A stretch of 64,000 nucleotides of DNA from Pseudomonadota bacterium (GCA_023428245.1 JAEYYX010000102.1:24851-88850); one strand, 5' to 3'. Shown: positions 33,763 through 42,116, counted from the stretch's first letter. Made by a program: numbers and translations. Notes: generated by a model not told the origin, from the sequence alone.

Positions 33763-34680
33763 ATGCTGACCTTCGATCGTCGTCCGACGTGGCTGCGCCT
33801 CTTGTTCAGTCTTCGCGGCAGTGCGCTCGTCCGCATTCGCTATCGCCTGCTTTTCGTTGTCGTCGTGAGCCTGATCGTGACGGTGATCGAAGAATACTTC
33901 GAGTACCGCTTCAGCGTTCCCGTCGGCATCATGTCCCTGCTCGGCGTCGCGCTCGGAATCTTTCTCGGTTTCCGCACTAGCGCGAGCTACGACCGCTTTT
34001 GGGAAGGGCGGAGGCTCTGGGGACGGCTCGTGAACGAGAGTCGCTCCTTCGCGCGCCACACGCTCGTCTTCCTCTCGGGTGCATCCTTGGAGAAGCGCCG
34101 CGAGCTCATCTACCGCCAGATCGCTTTCGTGCACGCGCTTCGCATGCAGCTCCGGGACCAGTTCGACCTAGCGAAGCTCGCGCCTTACCTTTCCGAGGAA
34201 GCCCTCGAGGCCGCCGGGTGCTCGAGGAACCCGGCGAATCAAATTGTGCTCGACCTCGGGCGAGCGCTCCAGAAGGAGGCGGGGCCAGGCGGGTTCGGCG
34301 AGTACGCCTTCGTCGAGGCCATGCGCTATTGTCGAGAGCTCACGGACATTCAAGGTGGCTGTGAGCGGATCAAGAGCACGCCCATTCCCCATTCGTACAC
34401 CATGCTCATCCACCAGGTGGTGGCGATGTACGTCTTCATCTTGCCCTTCGGCGTGATCGACGCGCTCCATCTCCTGACGCCGGTCGCCGTTTTCGTCATC
34501 GCCTTTACCTTCCTCGGCCTGGACGCGGTGGGCGACGAGATCGAGGATCCGTTCGGCGAAGACGAGAACGATCTCCCCCTTGACGCGATCTCGCGCACGA
34601 TCGAGATGAACCTCTGCGAGATGCTAGGAGACGAAAATGTCCCGGAGCCGCTCAGTCCGACCCGCGGTGTCTTGACGTGA
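33763..34680 (+). CDS. Bestrophin-family (RFP-TM) membrane channel
   Basis: A 305-residue polytopic membrane protein. The signature FLGFRTSASYDRFWEGRRLW after TM2, followed by WGRLVNESRSFAR, is that of bacterial bestrophins (UPF0187), which form pentameric chloride or monovalent-ion channels. Typical further pieces are IPHSYTMLIHQ and the DEIEDPFGEDENDLPLD acidic segment near the C-terminus, which forms the intracellular gate region. Length is normal. Lone gene between the cNMP-like protein and a small coiled-coil protein. Confidence 0.92.
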   Translation: MLTFDRRPTWLRLLFSLRGSALVRIRYRLLFVVVVSLIVTVIEEYFEYRFSVPVGIMSLLGVALGIFLGFRTSASYDRFWEGRRLWGRLVNESRSFARHTLVFLSGASLEKRRELIYRQIAFVHALRMQLRDQFDLAKLAPYLSEEALEAAGCSRNPANQIVLDLGRALQKEAGPGGFGEYAFVEAMRYCRELTDIQGGCERIKSTPIPHSYTMLIHQVVAMYVFILPFGVIDALHLLTPVAVFVIAFTFLGLDAVGDEIEDPFGEDENDLPLDAISRTIEMNLCEMLGDENVPEPLSPTRGVLT

Positions 34681-34771
34681 AGCCGAGCGGTTCCTCGCTC
34701 CGCGTCATTCAGACGTGCTTCACGAGTTGACGTGCTCTTGCGTTCGATTACTGTACAAGAGCGCAGTATCC

Positions 34772-35230
34772 ATGGTCCAGCCGCTCCTTTTTCCCGCCGC
34801 CGTGCCCGAATCCGTTCGTCGTCTCATCGAGCTCTTCGAGAAACGCTCCGAGGAATTGCGCTTTCCGGGCGTCGATTTCGCGCGCCTTGCTGAAGCCGTC
34901 CATGACATCCAAGCCGATCTCGCCGAGCAGGAACGCGCCCAGGCGGCGCTGACGAAAGCCGGAGAAGAGGTGGCTCGTCGCCAAAGGGAGCTCCTCGCGC
35001 TCTCGAAGCAAGCCCACGCCTACGCGACGATTTTCGCCCAAGGCGAGCCTGAGCTCTTGGCCGAGCTCTCGGCCATGTCGATCGGGGAGAGTGAGCGCCC
35101 CGCGCGCAAGTCGCGCCAGCGCTCTGGAAGCGAGGACCCTGCCAAGAGCGGCGGATTCATCGAGCCCACGACGGCGAATCCGCCCGAGGTTGCTGAGAGC
35201 GCGCCTGCCGTCGACGACGCAGCGGAGTGA
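34772..35230 (+). CDS. Small coiled-coil protein of unknown function
   Basis: A 152-residue protein. ATG 34772 (MVQPLLFPAAVPESVRRL) is chosen because upstream codons in the frame look non-coding. Residues 30-85 form a charged amphipathic helix (QERAQAALTKAGEEVARRQR). The C-terminal 50 residues are polar and disordered. There is no signal or TM. A similar helical head followed by a disordered tail is frequent among small myxobacterial proteins, but no family is recognised. Confidence 0.65.
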   Translation: MVQPLLFPAAVPESVRRLIELFEKRSEELRFPGVDFARLAEAVHDIQADLAEQERAQAALTKAGEEVARRQRELLALSKQAHAYATIFAQGEPELLAELSAMSIGESERPARKSRQRSGSEDPAKSGGFIEPTTANPPEVAESAPAVDDAAE

Positions 35231-35384
35231 CATTTCGGCTCCGAGGCGAGCGGCAAGAGCGGCCCTCCGAATCCCCGCGCGGAGCCGTCATCGAGCGCGC
35301 CCCGCGCGAAGGATGCGAGCCTTCTGGCGTTTTTGTGGCGCCTGACCAGGACCTGAGCGGCGCGCCGGCACGACCATCCTTAGG

Positions 35385-35852
35385 TCAGGCCAAGATCTCA
35401 CTCTCCAGGCGCTGGTAGCTATCCTCCATGCCATGTTCCATGCCGCTCTCGAGCATCATGCGACGCGACTCGGAGTTCGGCACGGTCATCATCATCTTGA
35501 GCAGGGTCCCTGTGCCATCGGGCTCGAAGGTCGTCACGACGTGGTTATCGGGGGTAGGGTCGGGGAGGTGCATGCGCTCGACGTGTTCGATGCGTGAGTG
35601 GGGGGTGAGGGATATGTACTCTCCGCTGAGGTAGAAGCCGTGCCCGTCGCCATTGCTCCACTCGAAACGGATCTTGCCGCCGGGTCTGGGGTCGTTGATA
35701 CAGACCGGCATGGTCCAGCCGGGCGGGCCGAGCATCCAGCGCTGGATGAAGTCAGCTTCGACGTGGGCGCGGTAGACGGCCTCGGGGGGCGCGCGGAACC
35801 GCCGCGTGACGAGGACCTGGTTTTCTCCGATTGTGGTGAGTTCGAGCTTCAT
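35385..35852 (-). CDS. SRPBCC/AHSA1-type protein
   Basis: A 155-residue START-like (SRPBCC) protein of the AHSA1 (activator of Hsp90 ATPase-like) type. Characteristic pieces are VTRRFRAPPEAVYRAHVEAD, the WMLGPPGW segment, DPRPGGKIRFEWSNGDG and the C-terminal ESGMEHGMEDSYQRLE. These proteins form a hydrophobic ligand cavity; most substrates are unknown. It is paired with an upstream ArsR-type regulator, the common arrangement. The ATG lies inside the arsR-like gene with an overlap of about 100 bases. Confidence 0.92.
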   Translation of the reverse strand: MKLELTTIGENQVLVTRRFRAPPEAVYRAHVEADFIQRWMLGPPGWTMPVCINDPRPGGKIRFEWSNGDGHGFYLSGEYISLTPHSRIEHVERMHLPDPTPDNHVVTTFEPDGTGTLLKMMMTVPNSESRRMMLESGMEHGMEDSYQRLESEILA

Positions 35853-36222
35853 CAGTCTGCCTTTCTTCTTGTGGGCCTTCGTGTGAGGGATCGGGAGAAC
35901 AAAGTTCTTCTAAGAGCGTGTCGAGGCGCGCGTAGTTCGTCTCGAGCGCGACGCGGAGCGCGCTGAGCCAAGTCTCGATTTCGTTCACGCGTTCGGCCTC
36001 CAGCCGAAAGATCCGTTTCGTGCCTTCGGCGCGTCGGCGGATCAGGTTGGCCTCTTCGAGAACGCGGAGGTGATGCGAAATGGCGGGTTGTGAGAGGGCG
36101 AAGGGGCGCCCAAGCTCACTCGCCATCCGTTCGCCGCGAGTGAGTTCGAGCACGATCGCTCGCCGGGTCGGATCGGCGAGAGCAGCGAAGGCAGCGTCCA
36201 AATCGGAAGCGGGGGGCAGCAT
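35752..36222 (-). CDS. ArsR-family winged-helix regulator
   Basis: A 156-residue regulator. The DNA-binding domain covers residues 5-100: ALADPTRRAIVLELTRGE, then recognition helix ALSQPAISHHLRVLEEANLI. No metal-site cysteines are present, so it is a non-metal SmtB/ArsR protein of the type linked to SRPBCC genes. The last roughly 34 codons run out of frame through the start of the SRPBCC gene and give a basic, proline-rich tail. That overlap is larger than usual. It is probably autoregulated through the AT-rich site at 36330. Confidence 0.88.
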   Translation of the reverse strand: MLPPASDLDAAFAALADPTRRAIVLELTRGERMASELGRPFALSQPAISHHLRVLEEANLIRRRAEGTKRIFRLEAERVNEIETWLSALRVALETNYARLDTLLEELCSPDPSHEGPQEERQTDEARTHHNRRKPGPRHAAVPRAPRGRLPRPRRS

Positions 36223-36541
36223 GGGATGGACTCAAGGGCGACGAGGAAGAGCAGCTGGGCGAGCCGGAGCGGCCGGGCGATCCGGAACGGCCGCTTCGGA
36301 ACGGCCGCTTCGGAACGGCTCTGGAAGTTCAAATATGGTTTATATTGAGGATGGTCGATGTTCAAGGGGGCCTGGGACGGGCCACCTAAACTCTGGAAAG
36401 TCCACAGCTTAGTAAGCGCCTCATCCTCACAGGCGGCCCACAAATCCTCGCGAGCCGCGGCGGCGAGGCGCATCTCAAGCTCCCGCCCGCTCGCCCTTGA
36501 GGGCGGACGAGAGCTCGGCCGCGGCATTTGGGTGGCGTGCT
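36223..36541. other. Spacer between arsR-like and anti-sigma genes with 14-base repeats
   Basis: The region holds 2.6 tandem copies of CGGAACGGCCGCTT at 36283-36319. An AT-rich stretch at 36325-36350 in otherwise GC-rich DNA probably holds the arsR-like promoter. The rest shows no gene; open frames here are shadows. Confidence 0.6.
36330..36347 (-). promoter_or_regulatory. Candidate operator/promoter of the arsR-SRPBCC pair
   Basis: An imperfect inverted repeat, CAAATAT-GGTTT-ATATTG, lies 108 bases upstream of the ArsR-type start in an AT-rich island. ArsR-family operators are often imperfect AT-rich palindromes. The long GC-rich stretch between it and the start is unusual and includes the 14-base repeats. 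Confidence 0.35.
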
Positions 36542-37366
36542 CTAGTTGCCGAGCGAAGCGACGAGCTCGGCGCTCTCTTCGTCCGAGAGATCGGCGGCGA
36601 CCGCGTAACCGACGCCCTGGCGTTCACAGGCGGCGATCGAGTAGCCGCGGCGCTTGCCGACGAAGACGGCGCGATTCCCGACGACGCGGGGCTCGAGATC
36701 GCGCATGGTGCGGAGGGGCAGCTCGTTCGGATCGTAGACGTAGAAAGTCACGCGACGACCCGCGAGAGAATAGTAGAGAGAAGCAGCGCTCGCGCTCTTC
36801 ACGTGGACGATCTCAGCCCCTTCGAAGCGGGCGCCGTAACGACCGAGATCAGGCTCACGGATCGGAAGACCAAGCGTCGGCTCCATAGCCGAGAGAGAAG
36901 CGCGGTCGCGGATGCTCGGTTGCTTCAGGGCTGAGTGATGTTGGACGAGGGCCTCCACGAGCTGGTCCGTAGCGGCAGCGGCGCCTACGTAGGGCATCCT
37001 TGCTTCAAGCTTCACGTCCGAGCCACGGACGCGATTTGCGCTGAAACTAAACCAGAACGCCGCCGCTGCGACGGCAGCGAGCGGCGTGATTGTGGACCAG
37101 GAGAGGGGAAGGCCGTCGGCTCGAAGGTGGCCATGGCGGGTCACTTCTTCGGTCACGGTCTGCTTGAGCCGGGAGGCGAACTCCGTGGAAATCGTGTCCT
37201 TCGCACAACAGGAGCGAGTGAGACACTTCACGGCACTTTGGAGCTCGAGCTCCTTCTGACAAGCTAGACAATCGCTGAGATGAGCCTCGAGGTCGAGAGC
37301 TCGCTCCTGACTCAGCTCTGAATCGGAGTAGGCTTCGAGATACGCGCGGGCTTCACAACACTTCAT
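36542..37366 (-). CDS. Membrane-anchored zinc anti-sigma factor (ZAS type)
   Basis: A 274-residue protein. The N-terminus holds the zinc anti-sigma motif HLSDCLAC (His29-x3-Cys33-x2-Cys36) with additional cysteines at 3, 4, 48, 53 and 54. One TM helix lies at about 90-110, followed by a 160-residue extracytoplasmic domain. The start overlaps the sigma gene stop by four bases (ATGA), so the two are translationally coupled. The extra cysteines allow redox sensing of RsrA type, while the membrane anchor resembles RseA. It should hold the ECF sigma factor inactive until a signal arrives. Confidence 0.92.
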   Translation of the reverse strand: MKCCEARAYLEAYSDSELSQERALDLEAHLSDCLACQKELELQSAVKCLTRSCCAKDTISTEFASRLKQTVTEEVTRHGHLRADGLPLSWSTITPLAAVAAAAFWFSFSANRVRGSDVKLEARMPYVGAAAATDQLVEALVQHHSALKQPSIRDRASLSAMEPTLGLPIREPDLGRYGARFEGAEIVHVKSASAASLYYSLAGRRVTFYVYDPNELPLRTMRDLEPRVVGNRAVFVGKRRGYSIAACERQGVGYAVAADLSDEESAELVASLGN

Positions 37367-38040
37367 ACGCCAACAACCTTGCGCTTGCGGAACGCATCGA
37401 GAGAGATCGCGTTCTCAGGGGCCGCTTCGGCCTCATGCACCTCAGACGAAGGTGCACTCTGCTCAAGAAGCCCAAGAGCCTGTGCCTGGCTTGCAAGACG
37501 GTTCTTCAAGATCCTTCGTCCACGATGCAGTCGTGACATCACAGTCCCGATCGGACACCCGAGGGCGTCAGCCGCTTCTTTGTACGACAGCTCTTGGACG
37601 TCGACCAGCAGCACGGCCAGTCGGAAATCTTCAGGCAGTTCCATGAGCGCCTCCTGGATCTCGCTTTCGAGCATCGAGCGCTCAGCGGTAGCAAGGGGCT
37701 CACGGAGCGAACGGAGCGACGCAGTTCCGGTCCACTGGTCGCTGACCGGGTCGAGGGACTCCGCTCCGAGCAGCGAACGCTCGAGAACGCCGCGCTTGTA
37801 GCGGTTGATGTAGGTATTGGTGAGGATGCGCAGGAGCCAAGCTCGGAGGTTCGTGCCCTCGGTGAACTGGTGCCGGGCGCGCAGCGCCTTCAGCAAGGTG
37901 TCCTGGACGAGATCCTCGGCATCACTCGGCTTGCCCGTCATGCGGACGGCGACAGAGTAGAGGGACTGAGCGTGTGAGAGGGCATTGGTCTCGAAGTTGA
38001 GCTCAGCGGATTCGTCTTTGGGGGTAGCCTGCCAGAACAT
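37363..38040 (-). CDS. ECF-family RNA polymerase sigma factor
   Basis: A 225-residue sigma factor with regions 2 and 4. ATG 38040 (MFWQATPKDE) is preferred because GGAG lies six bases upstream; ATG 38046 is the alternative. Region 2 has DAEDLVQDTLLKALRARHQF followed by EGTNLRAWLLRILTNTYIN, a form shared with the SigR/SigH group. Region 4 has ALMELPEDFRLAVLLVDVQ and the helix-turn-helix around GCPIGTVMSRLHRGRRIL. A C-terminal tail of about 35 residues follows. It is followed by its anti-sigma gene with a four-base overlap. Confidence 0.95.
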   Translation of the reverse strand: MFWQATPKDESAELNFETNALSHAQSLYSVAVRMTGKPSDAEDLVQDTLLKALRARHQFTEGTNLRAWLLRILTNTYINRYKRGVLERSLLGAESLDPVSDQWTGTASLRSLREPLATAERSMLESEIQEALMELPEDFRLAVLLVDVQELSYKEAADALGCPIGTVMSRLHRGRRILKNRLASQAQALGLLEQSAPSSEVHEAEAAPENAISLDAFRKRKVVGV

Positions 38041-38307
38041 TCGCATCTCCGTGGAATTAGCGGGACTCGCTATGAGGGCCGCTGTTGTCCAACTTGGGTC
38101 CGGGGCACCCATTGTCAATTCGACCGCGCCCAATACGAACTAGCACTGCCCGCGCGTTATTCCCGTTATTTTCGGCTTCTCGGCGCGATCTGGCGTTTTT
38201 TGGGCCATATCAGGACCGCCTTCGCCTGGGCCCGACTTGCCAGGGACTCTGGCGAGTTTCGCTGAAAATTTCCCTCTTTTCAGGCGCTTCCCGTAGAAGA
38301 ACGAAGA

Positions 38308-39975
38308 TTGACTCGGGTCTTCGTCGCGCGCGGCCGAAATTGGCCCTCTTTCTCGGGCATGATAGCGCTCGTCTTCGGCCTTCTTGCGCTCGCGGGCTGC
38401 GCTCGCGATCCGCTTCCGGGGCTGATTGAGCTGACAGGGATCTCGACGGACTCGGTGGAGGCTCACGCGGATTGGTCAGTGCTCGGACGAGGCTTCCCGC
38501 CCCGGCGCCCCGTGACGGTGACGCTACGGGGTAAAGTGTACGCCCCGGGTCAGAAGCCCTCGCCTTTGACCCTGCGCCTCGCGCGCCAGTCGGACTCGCG
38601 CACGCGTATCTCCCTCGCCCCGACTCCAGAAGACCTCGCTCGGATCGCAGGGGACGAGCCCCACATCACTTTCCGCGGCGAGATCCAGGCAGAGTTCGCT
38701 CCCGTGCGCCCCGGTGGTCCGCCGCTCGGAGCAGTTCTGCCCGGTGTGGCTTTTGATGTGCACGTGCGGGGTTCGACTCGCGCGGCCCCCGAGGACGTGA
38801 GCGCTTTCTTAGCGCACGTCGGCCTCGAACTCGGACCGCTCATGACGGTGACGGCGGTGCACGTCGGGAGTCCCGCAGAGGCGGCGGGAGTGCACGCCGG
38901 CGATGTGCTCATCGAGCTCGACGATGTGCGCCTCTCAGGACAGACGGATGTGTTGCCGCGTCCGGGGCGCACGCTCTCAGTCCTCAAGGTATTTCGGGAA
39001 GGAGAACGAGAGAACCTCACTTTGCTCCTCGATCGCCGCGGCTACTCACGTCCTCATGCGCGCTTCGCGAATCAGAGCGTGAGCGCTCTCGTCGCGGCCA
39101 CGATCGCCCTCATTTTTTCGCTGCGCCCGCCGCGCCTCTTCGTGTGGATGCTCTCGGGATTCTCAGGCTCGCGTTCGTTCCGGCGCCCCGCTGGGGGGCG
39201 TCCCTCCTATGCGCTCCTTCTCGCGCTGTCGCTCCTTCTCGATTTCGTGGTCTTCCGGCTCGCGAGGGAGCGTGAGCTTGGCACAGACGCCGCGCTCCTA
39301 TTCCTTTTGGGGCTCTTTCTCTCCGGCGCCGCGCTTCTGCTGGCTCCGGCGCCCGAAGCGCGTCCCTCCGCCGTGAGGAGCTTCTCTGTAGCGCTCGCGT
39401 TCTCGCTTTCGCTCGGAGTGGGCTCCGCGATCGGTCTCGCACAGCTCGGCGGCCTGAGCTTGATTCTCGCGCCCGATGCTGTGCCATTCGCCTTCCCTCT
39501 GACACAAAATCCCTGGACGCTCTTCGCCGGGCTCAGCGTCCTCGGCGCGCTCTGTCTGGCCGCGACTTGGCTCGACTTCCGTGGCAAGCGCGGAGCTCCC
39601 CTCGGACGCTTCGGGCTTGTGGTGCTCTCGAACTTCTGGGTGCGACTGTTTCTGGGTGAGTTCTTCTCGCCGGGTTCTCCTCTCGACTTGCTTGTGACGG
39701 GCGTCCTCACGATTGGGCTCCTTGAGCTTTCGGGCGCTCTTGGTGCAGCGCTTCCTCGCGCTTCGGTGCCGCGCCTTTTCCGGCTCGTGCTCGGCGCGGC
39801 CACAATGCCCGCGGCTCTGCTCTTCGCCCTCTCAGTCCCGCTTGCGAACTTCCGGATGTACTCAGGCTGGCCGCTTGTGACGTCGCTCTTCCTTGGCGCG
39901 CTCGTCCTGATTCTCTTGGTCATTCAGGGTCGCTCTGGCTTCCGTCTCGTGCGAGCCGTCGATCCCTGGATCTAG
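38308..39975 (+). CDS. PDZ lipoprotein fused to a polytopic, NuoH-like membrane region
   Basis: A 555-residue protein from TTG 38308; ATG 38359 is an alternative. A signal with lipobox LALAGC (Cys31) leads to a beta-rich region. A PDZ domain follows at about 165-245 (VTAVHVGSPAEAAGVHAGDV, LIELDDVRLSG). From 257 to 545 there are about eight hydrophobic helices. Their order and some motifs (NPWTLFAGLSVLGALCLAAT, LPRASVPRLFRLVLGAATMP) recall complex I subunit NuoH, but the conserved acidic loops are missing. A lipidated N-terminus with a polytopic C-terminus is uncommon. No other nuo gene is near. Function unknown. Confidence 0.7.
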   Translation: MTRVFVARGRNWPSFSGMIALVFGLLALAGCARDPLPGLIELTGISTDSVEAHADWSVLGRGFPPRRPVTVTLRGKVYAPGQKPSPLTLRLARQSDSRTRISLAPTPEDLARIAGDEPHITFRGEIQAEFAPVRPGGPPLGAVLPGVAFDVHVRGSTRAAPEDVSAFLAHVGLELGPLMTVTAVHVGSPAEAAGVHAGDVLIELDDVRLSGQTDVLPRPGRTLSVLKVFREGERENLTLLLDRRGYSRPHARFANQSVSALVAATIALIFSLRPPRLFVWMLSGFSGSRSFRRPAGGRPSYALLLALSLLLDFVVFRLARERELGTDAALLFLLGLFLSGAALLLAPAPEARPSAVRSFSVALAFSLSLGVGSAIGLAQLGGLSLILAPDAVPFAFPLTQNPWTLFAGLSVLGALCLAATWLDFRGKRGAPLGRFGLVVLSNFWVRLFLGEFFSPGSPLDLLVTGVLTIGLLELSGALGAALPRASVPRLFRLVLGAATMPAALLFALSVPLANFRMYSGWPLVTSLFLGALVLILLVIQGRSGFRLVRAVDPWI

Positions 39976-39999
39976 AGCATCCGACGTCCGCTGGGGCGG

Positions 40000-40037
40000 A
40001 GCTTGAGTGGCGCGAATCAGCTTGAGTGGCGGGAATC
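40000..40037. repeat. 19-base tandem duplication between convergent genes
   Basis: AGCTTGAGTGGCGCGAATC (40000-40018) is repeated directly as AGCTTGAGTGGCGGGAATC (40019-40037) with one difference. It lies between the convergent PDZ/NuoH-like gene and the TPM gene. No hairpin terminator is visible here. Confidence 0.9.
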
Positions 40038-40056
40038 ACAGACGCGCGTGAAGCGC

Positions 40057-40668
40057 TCAGCGCTCCCGGATGGCGTCGGGGAGCTCGTTCCGGTTCTCTT
40101 CGCCAGCGGGGAACGCGCTCTCGAGAAGCGCGCCGATACGCCGGATCACTTCGAGCAGGCTCGGTGCAGCTCGTTTCTCCCGGAGGCCAGTGGTGAGCGT
40201 TTGGACGTCCTGCTGCCACTCGCCCGCCGTGACCCGCTCGTGGATGCCACTGTCTGCGAGAATGACAACCTGATGCTCGGCTTCGCTCAGGACAATCAGC
40301 ACGCCACTTCGATCGCGGGTTTCCGTGACACCTTCTTCTGTGAAGGCACGGAGCGCTCGCTCGAGAACACGAGCATTCCTGATGCGCGCGGGCACGACGA
40401 GCCGAAGCAGTGGACCGACACCGAGCAAGAAGTAGAAGGGAATCACGCCAAGCGCGAAGAGCGGCACGAGCCAACCATCGTCGATTGCTGCGAGCCGGAG
40501 GAGCTCGGTGACAGCGAGGGATAGGACGATGGCCCAGGTGCCGCGGATCTGCGCGTAGTCATCCGAGCGCTCCGCGAGCACGATGACGAGCTCGCCGGCA
40601 GTGTGCGCTTCGGCCGCGCGCACCGCCTCTTGAATTTCTTTCTTCTCCGATTCGCTGAAGAGACTCAT
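40057..40668 (-). CDS. TPM-domain protein with two membrane helices
   Basis: A 203-residue protein. ATG 40668 (MSLFSESEKKEIQEAV) is chosen for its good domain start and an upstream GGGAGG. The TPM domain (about 15-165) is interrupted by two TM helices around 50-100. Its recognisable pieces are AVRAAEAHTAGELVIVLAER, SGVLIVLSEAEHQVVILADSG and EWQQDVQTL. TPM proteins are small membrane-associated proteins of poorly known function, often next to lemA. It is the third gene of a lemA-TPM-TPM operon. Confidence 0.85.
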   Translation of the reverse strand: MSLFSESEKKEIQEAVRAAEAHTAGELVIVLAERSDDYAQIRGTWAIVLSLAVTELLRLAAIDDGWLVPLFALGVIPFYFLLGVGPLLRLVVPARIRNARVLERALRAFTEEGVTETRDRSGVLIVLSEAEHQVVILADSGIHERVTAGEWQQDVQTLTTGLREKRAAPSLLEVIRRIGALLESAFPAGEENRNELPDAIRER

Positions 40669-40675
40669 CGCTTGT

Positions 40676-41479
40676 TCACCAGCCTCCCGAAGCGCCGCCG
40701 CCGCCAAAACGGCCGCCGCCGCCGCCGAAACCGCGACCGCCACCCAGCCCTCCGCCGAAGCCTCCGCCGAAACCTCCGCGACGACCGCCGAGTCCCGCGC
40801 TGAGTCCGCCCAGGCCGCCGTACACCATCGGTCCTCCGCCGCCTCCTCCGCGCGCCATGGCGAAGAAGATCAGCGCAAAGATCAGAAGCGGCAAAAGGCG
40901 AAGTAGTGCGGGAGCCGGCTGCTTCTCTTCTCCCGGGAGCGCGAGCGCTTCGCCCTCCGCGGCGCGCATGAGCCGCGAGAAGGCGCGCGTGATTCCACCG
41001 TCAAAATCGTTGGCTTGGAAGGCGGGACGGAGCTCATGGCGGATGATCTGGGCGGCGGTTGCGTCCGGAATTGCTCCTTCGAGGCCGTAGCCGACTTCGA
41101 TCCGGATCTTCTTGTCCGCTTTGACGATGAGAAGAATCAGCCCATCGTCGCGCGTCTTGTCGCCGAGCTTCCACTTCTCCGCGAGCCGGATTGAGTAGTC
41201 CTCGAGAGCCCCTCCCTCGAGTGATTCAATCGAGAGGAAGGCGAACTGATGTCCCGTGTCCTTCGCGTATTGAGCGAGCTGAGCCTCGAGGGTCTGAGCT
41301 GTTTGTTGCGAGAGGACACCCGCGAGGTCATTGACGTGACTCTTGAGCTCTGGGAGCGGAACCTCCGCGCGGGCCGCTCGGAGCGGCCCAAAGAACAAGA
41401 GCGCAAGACAGAGCCCGAACCAAAGGAAGAGTTCGAACGTGCGGCCGCGGGGGCGAGGAGGAGAGAGCTGAGTGAACAA
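40676..41479 (-). CDS. TPM-domain protein with glycine-rich tail (YgcG-like)
   Basis: A 267-residue protein with an N-terminal signal (LCLALLFFGPLRAARA). The TPM domain lies at about 45-180: VNDLAGVLSQQTAQTLEAQL, DDGLILLIVKADKKIRIEVG, GLEGAIPDATAAQII. One TM helix is at about 190-212. The tail is 55 residues of almost pure Gly with Arg and Phe (FGGGFGGG units). The architecture matches YgcG/LemA-partner proteins. The TPM domain is probably periplasmic and the tail cytosolic or surface. It lies seven bases upstream of the third operon gene. Confidence 0.9.
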   Translation of the reverse strand: MFTQLSPPRPRGRTFELFLWFGLCLALLFFGPLRAARAEVPLPELKSHVNDLAGVLSQQTAQTLEAQLAQYAKDTGHQFAFLSIESLEGGALEDYSIRLAEKWKLGDKTRDDGLILLIVKADKKIRIEVGYGLEGAIPDATAAQIIRHELRPAFQANDFDGGITRAFSRLMRAAEGEALALPGEEKQPAPALLRLLPLLIFALIFFAMARGGGGGGPMVYGGLGGLSAGLGGRRGGFGGGFGGGLGGGRGFGGGGGRFGGGGASGGW

Positions 41480-41495
41480 TGGGAAGCTTCGGGGC

Positions 41496-42116
41496 TTAGA
41501 ATTTCACTTCGGGAGCGCGATCAGCTCCGGGGGTCGTTGCTTCGAAGGTCGGGCGCTCCTTCTTCCCGCGCATGCTGGCGCCGATTGAGGTCGGGAAGTG
41601 AAGGACGACTTTGTTATACTCGGCGACCGCGCCGATGTAGCGCTGACGAGCGACGGCGATACGGTTCTCGGTTCCCTCGAGCTGAGCTTGGAGGTCTTGG
41701 AACGCGGCGGTCGACTTGATGTCGGGGTACTTCTCGACAACGACCATGAGGCGAGAGAGCGCGGAGCCGAGCTGCCCCTGGGCTTCGGAGAACTGCCGGA
41801 GCTTCTCGGGGTCGTCGATGATCGACGAGTCGACCTGCATTTGGCCCACCTTCGCGCGAGCTTCGACGACGCTCTCGAGGGTCTCACGCTCGAAGCTCGC
41901 GCTCCCCTGGACCGTCTTGACCAGGTTCGGGACGAGATCGGCGCGACGCTGGTATTGGTTCTGGACCTCTGCCCAGCCCGCTTTGACGTTTTCGTCTTGG
42001 GTGATCACCTCGTTGTAGCCGCAACCCGTCGCGGCCGGGAGCGTGCAAACGAGAGCAAGGCTGAGGGCAAAGGGAGCGAGAGAACTCGACTTTCTCTGGG
42101 GCATGGATCGCTTCAT
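41496..42116 (-). CDS. lemA: LemA family lipoprotein
   Basis: A 206-residue LemA protein (start ATG 42116; ATG 42104 possible). The signal ends at a lipobox-like PAATGC. The helical LemA fold is shown by GYNEVITQDENVKAGWAEVQ, NQYQRRADLVPNLVKTVQG, the KYPDIKSTAAFQDLQAQLEG segment and RQRYIGAVAEYNKVV with FPTSIGA. LemA proteins form membrane-bound four-helix structures of uncertain role. It is the first gene of the operon, 16 bases from the YgcG-like gene. Confidence 0.94.
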   Translation of the reverse strand: MKRSMPQRKSSSLAPFALSLALVCTLPAATGCGYNEVITQDENVKAGWAEVQNQYQRRADLVPNLVKTVQGSASFERETLESVVEARAKVGQMQVDSSIIDDPEKLRQFSEAQGQLGSALSRLMVVVEKYPDIKSTAAFQDLQAQLEGTENRIAVARQRYIGAVAEYNKVVLHFPTSIGASMRGKKERPTFEATTPGADRAPEVKF

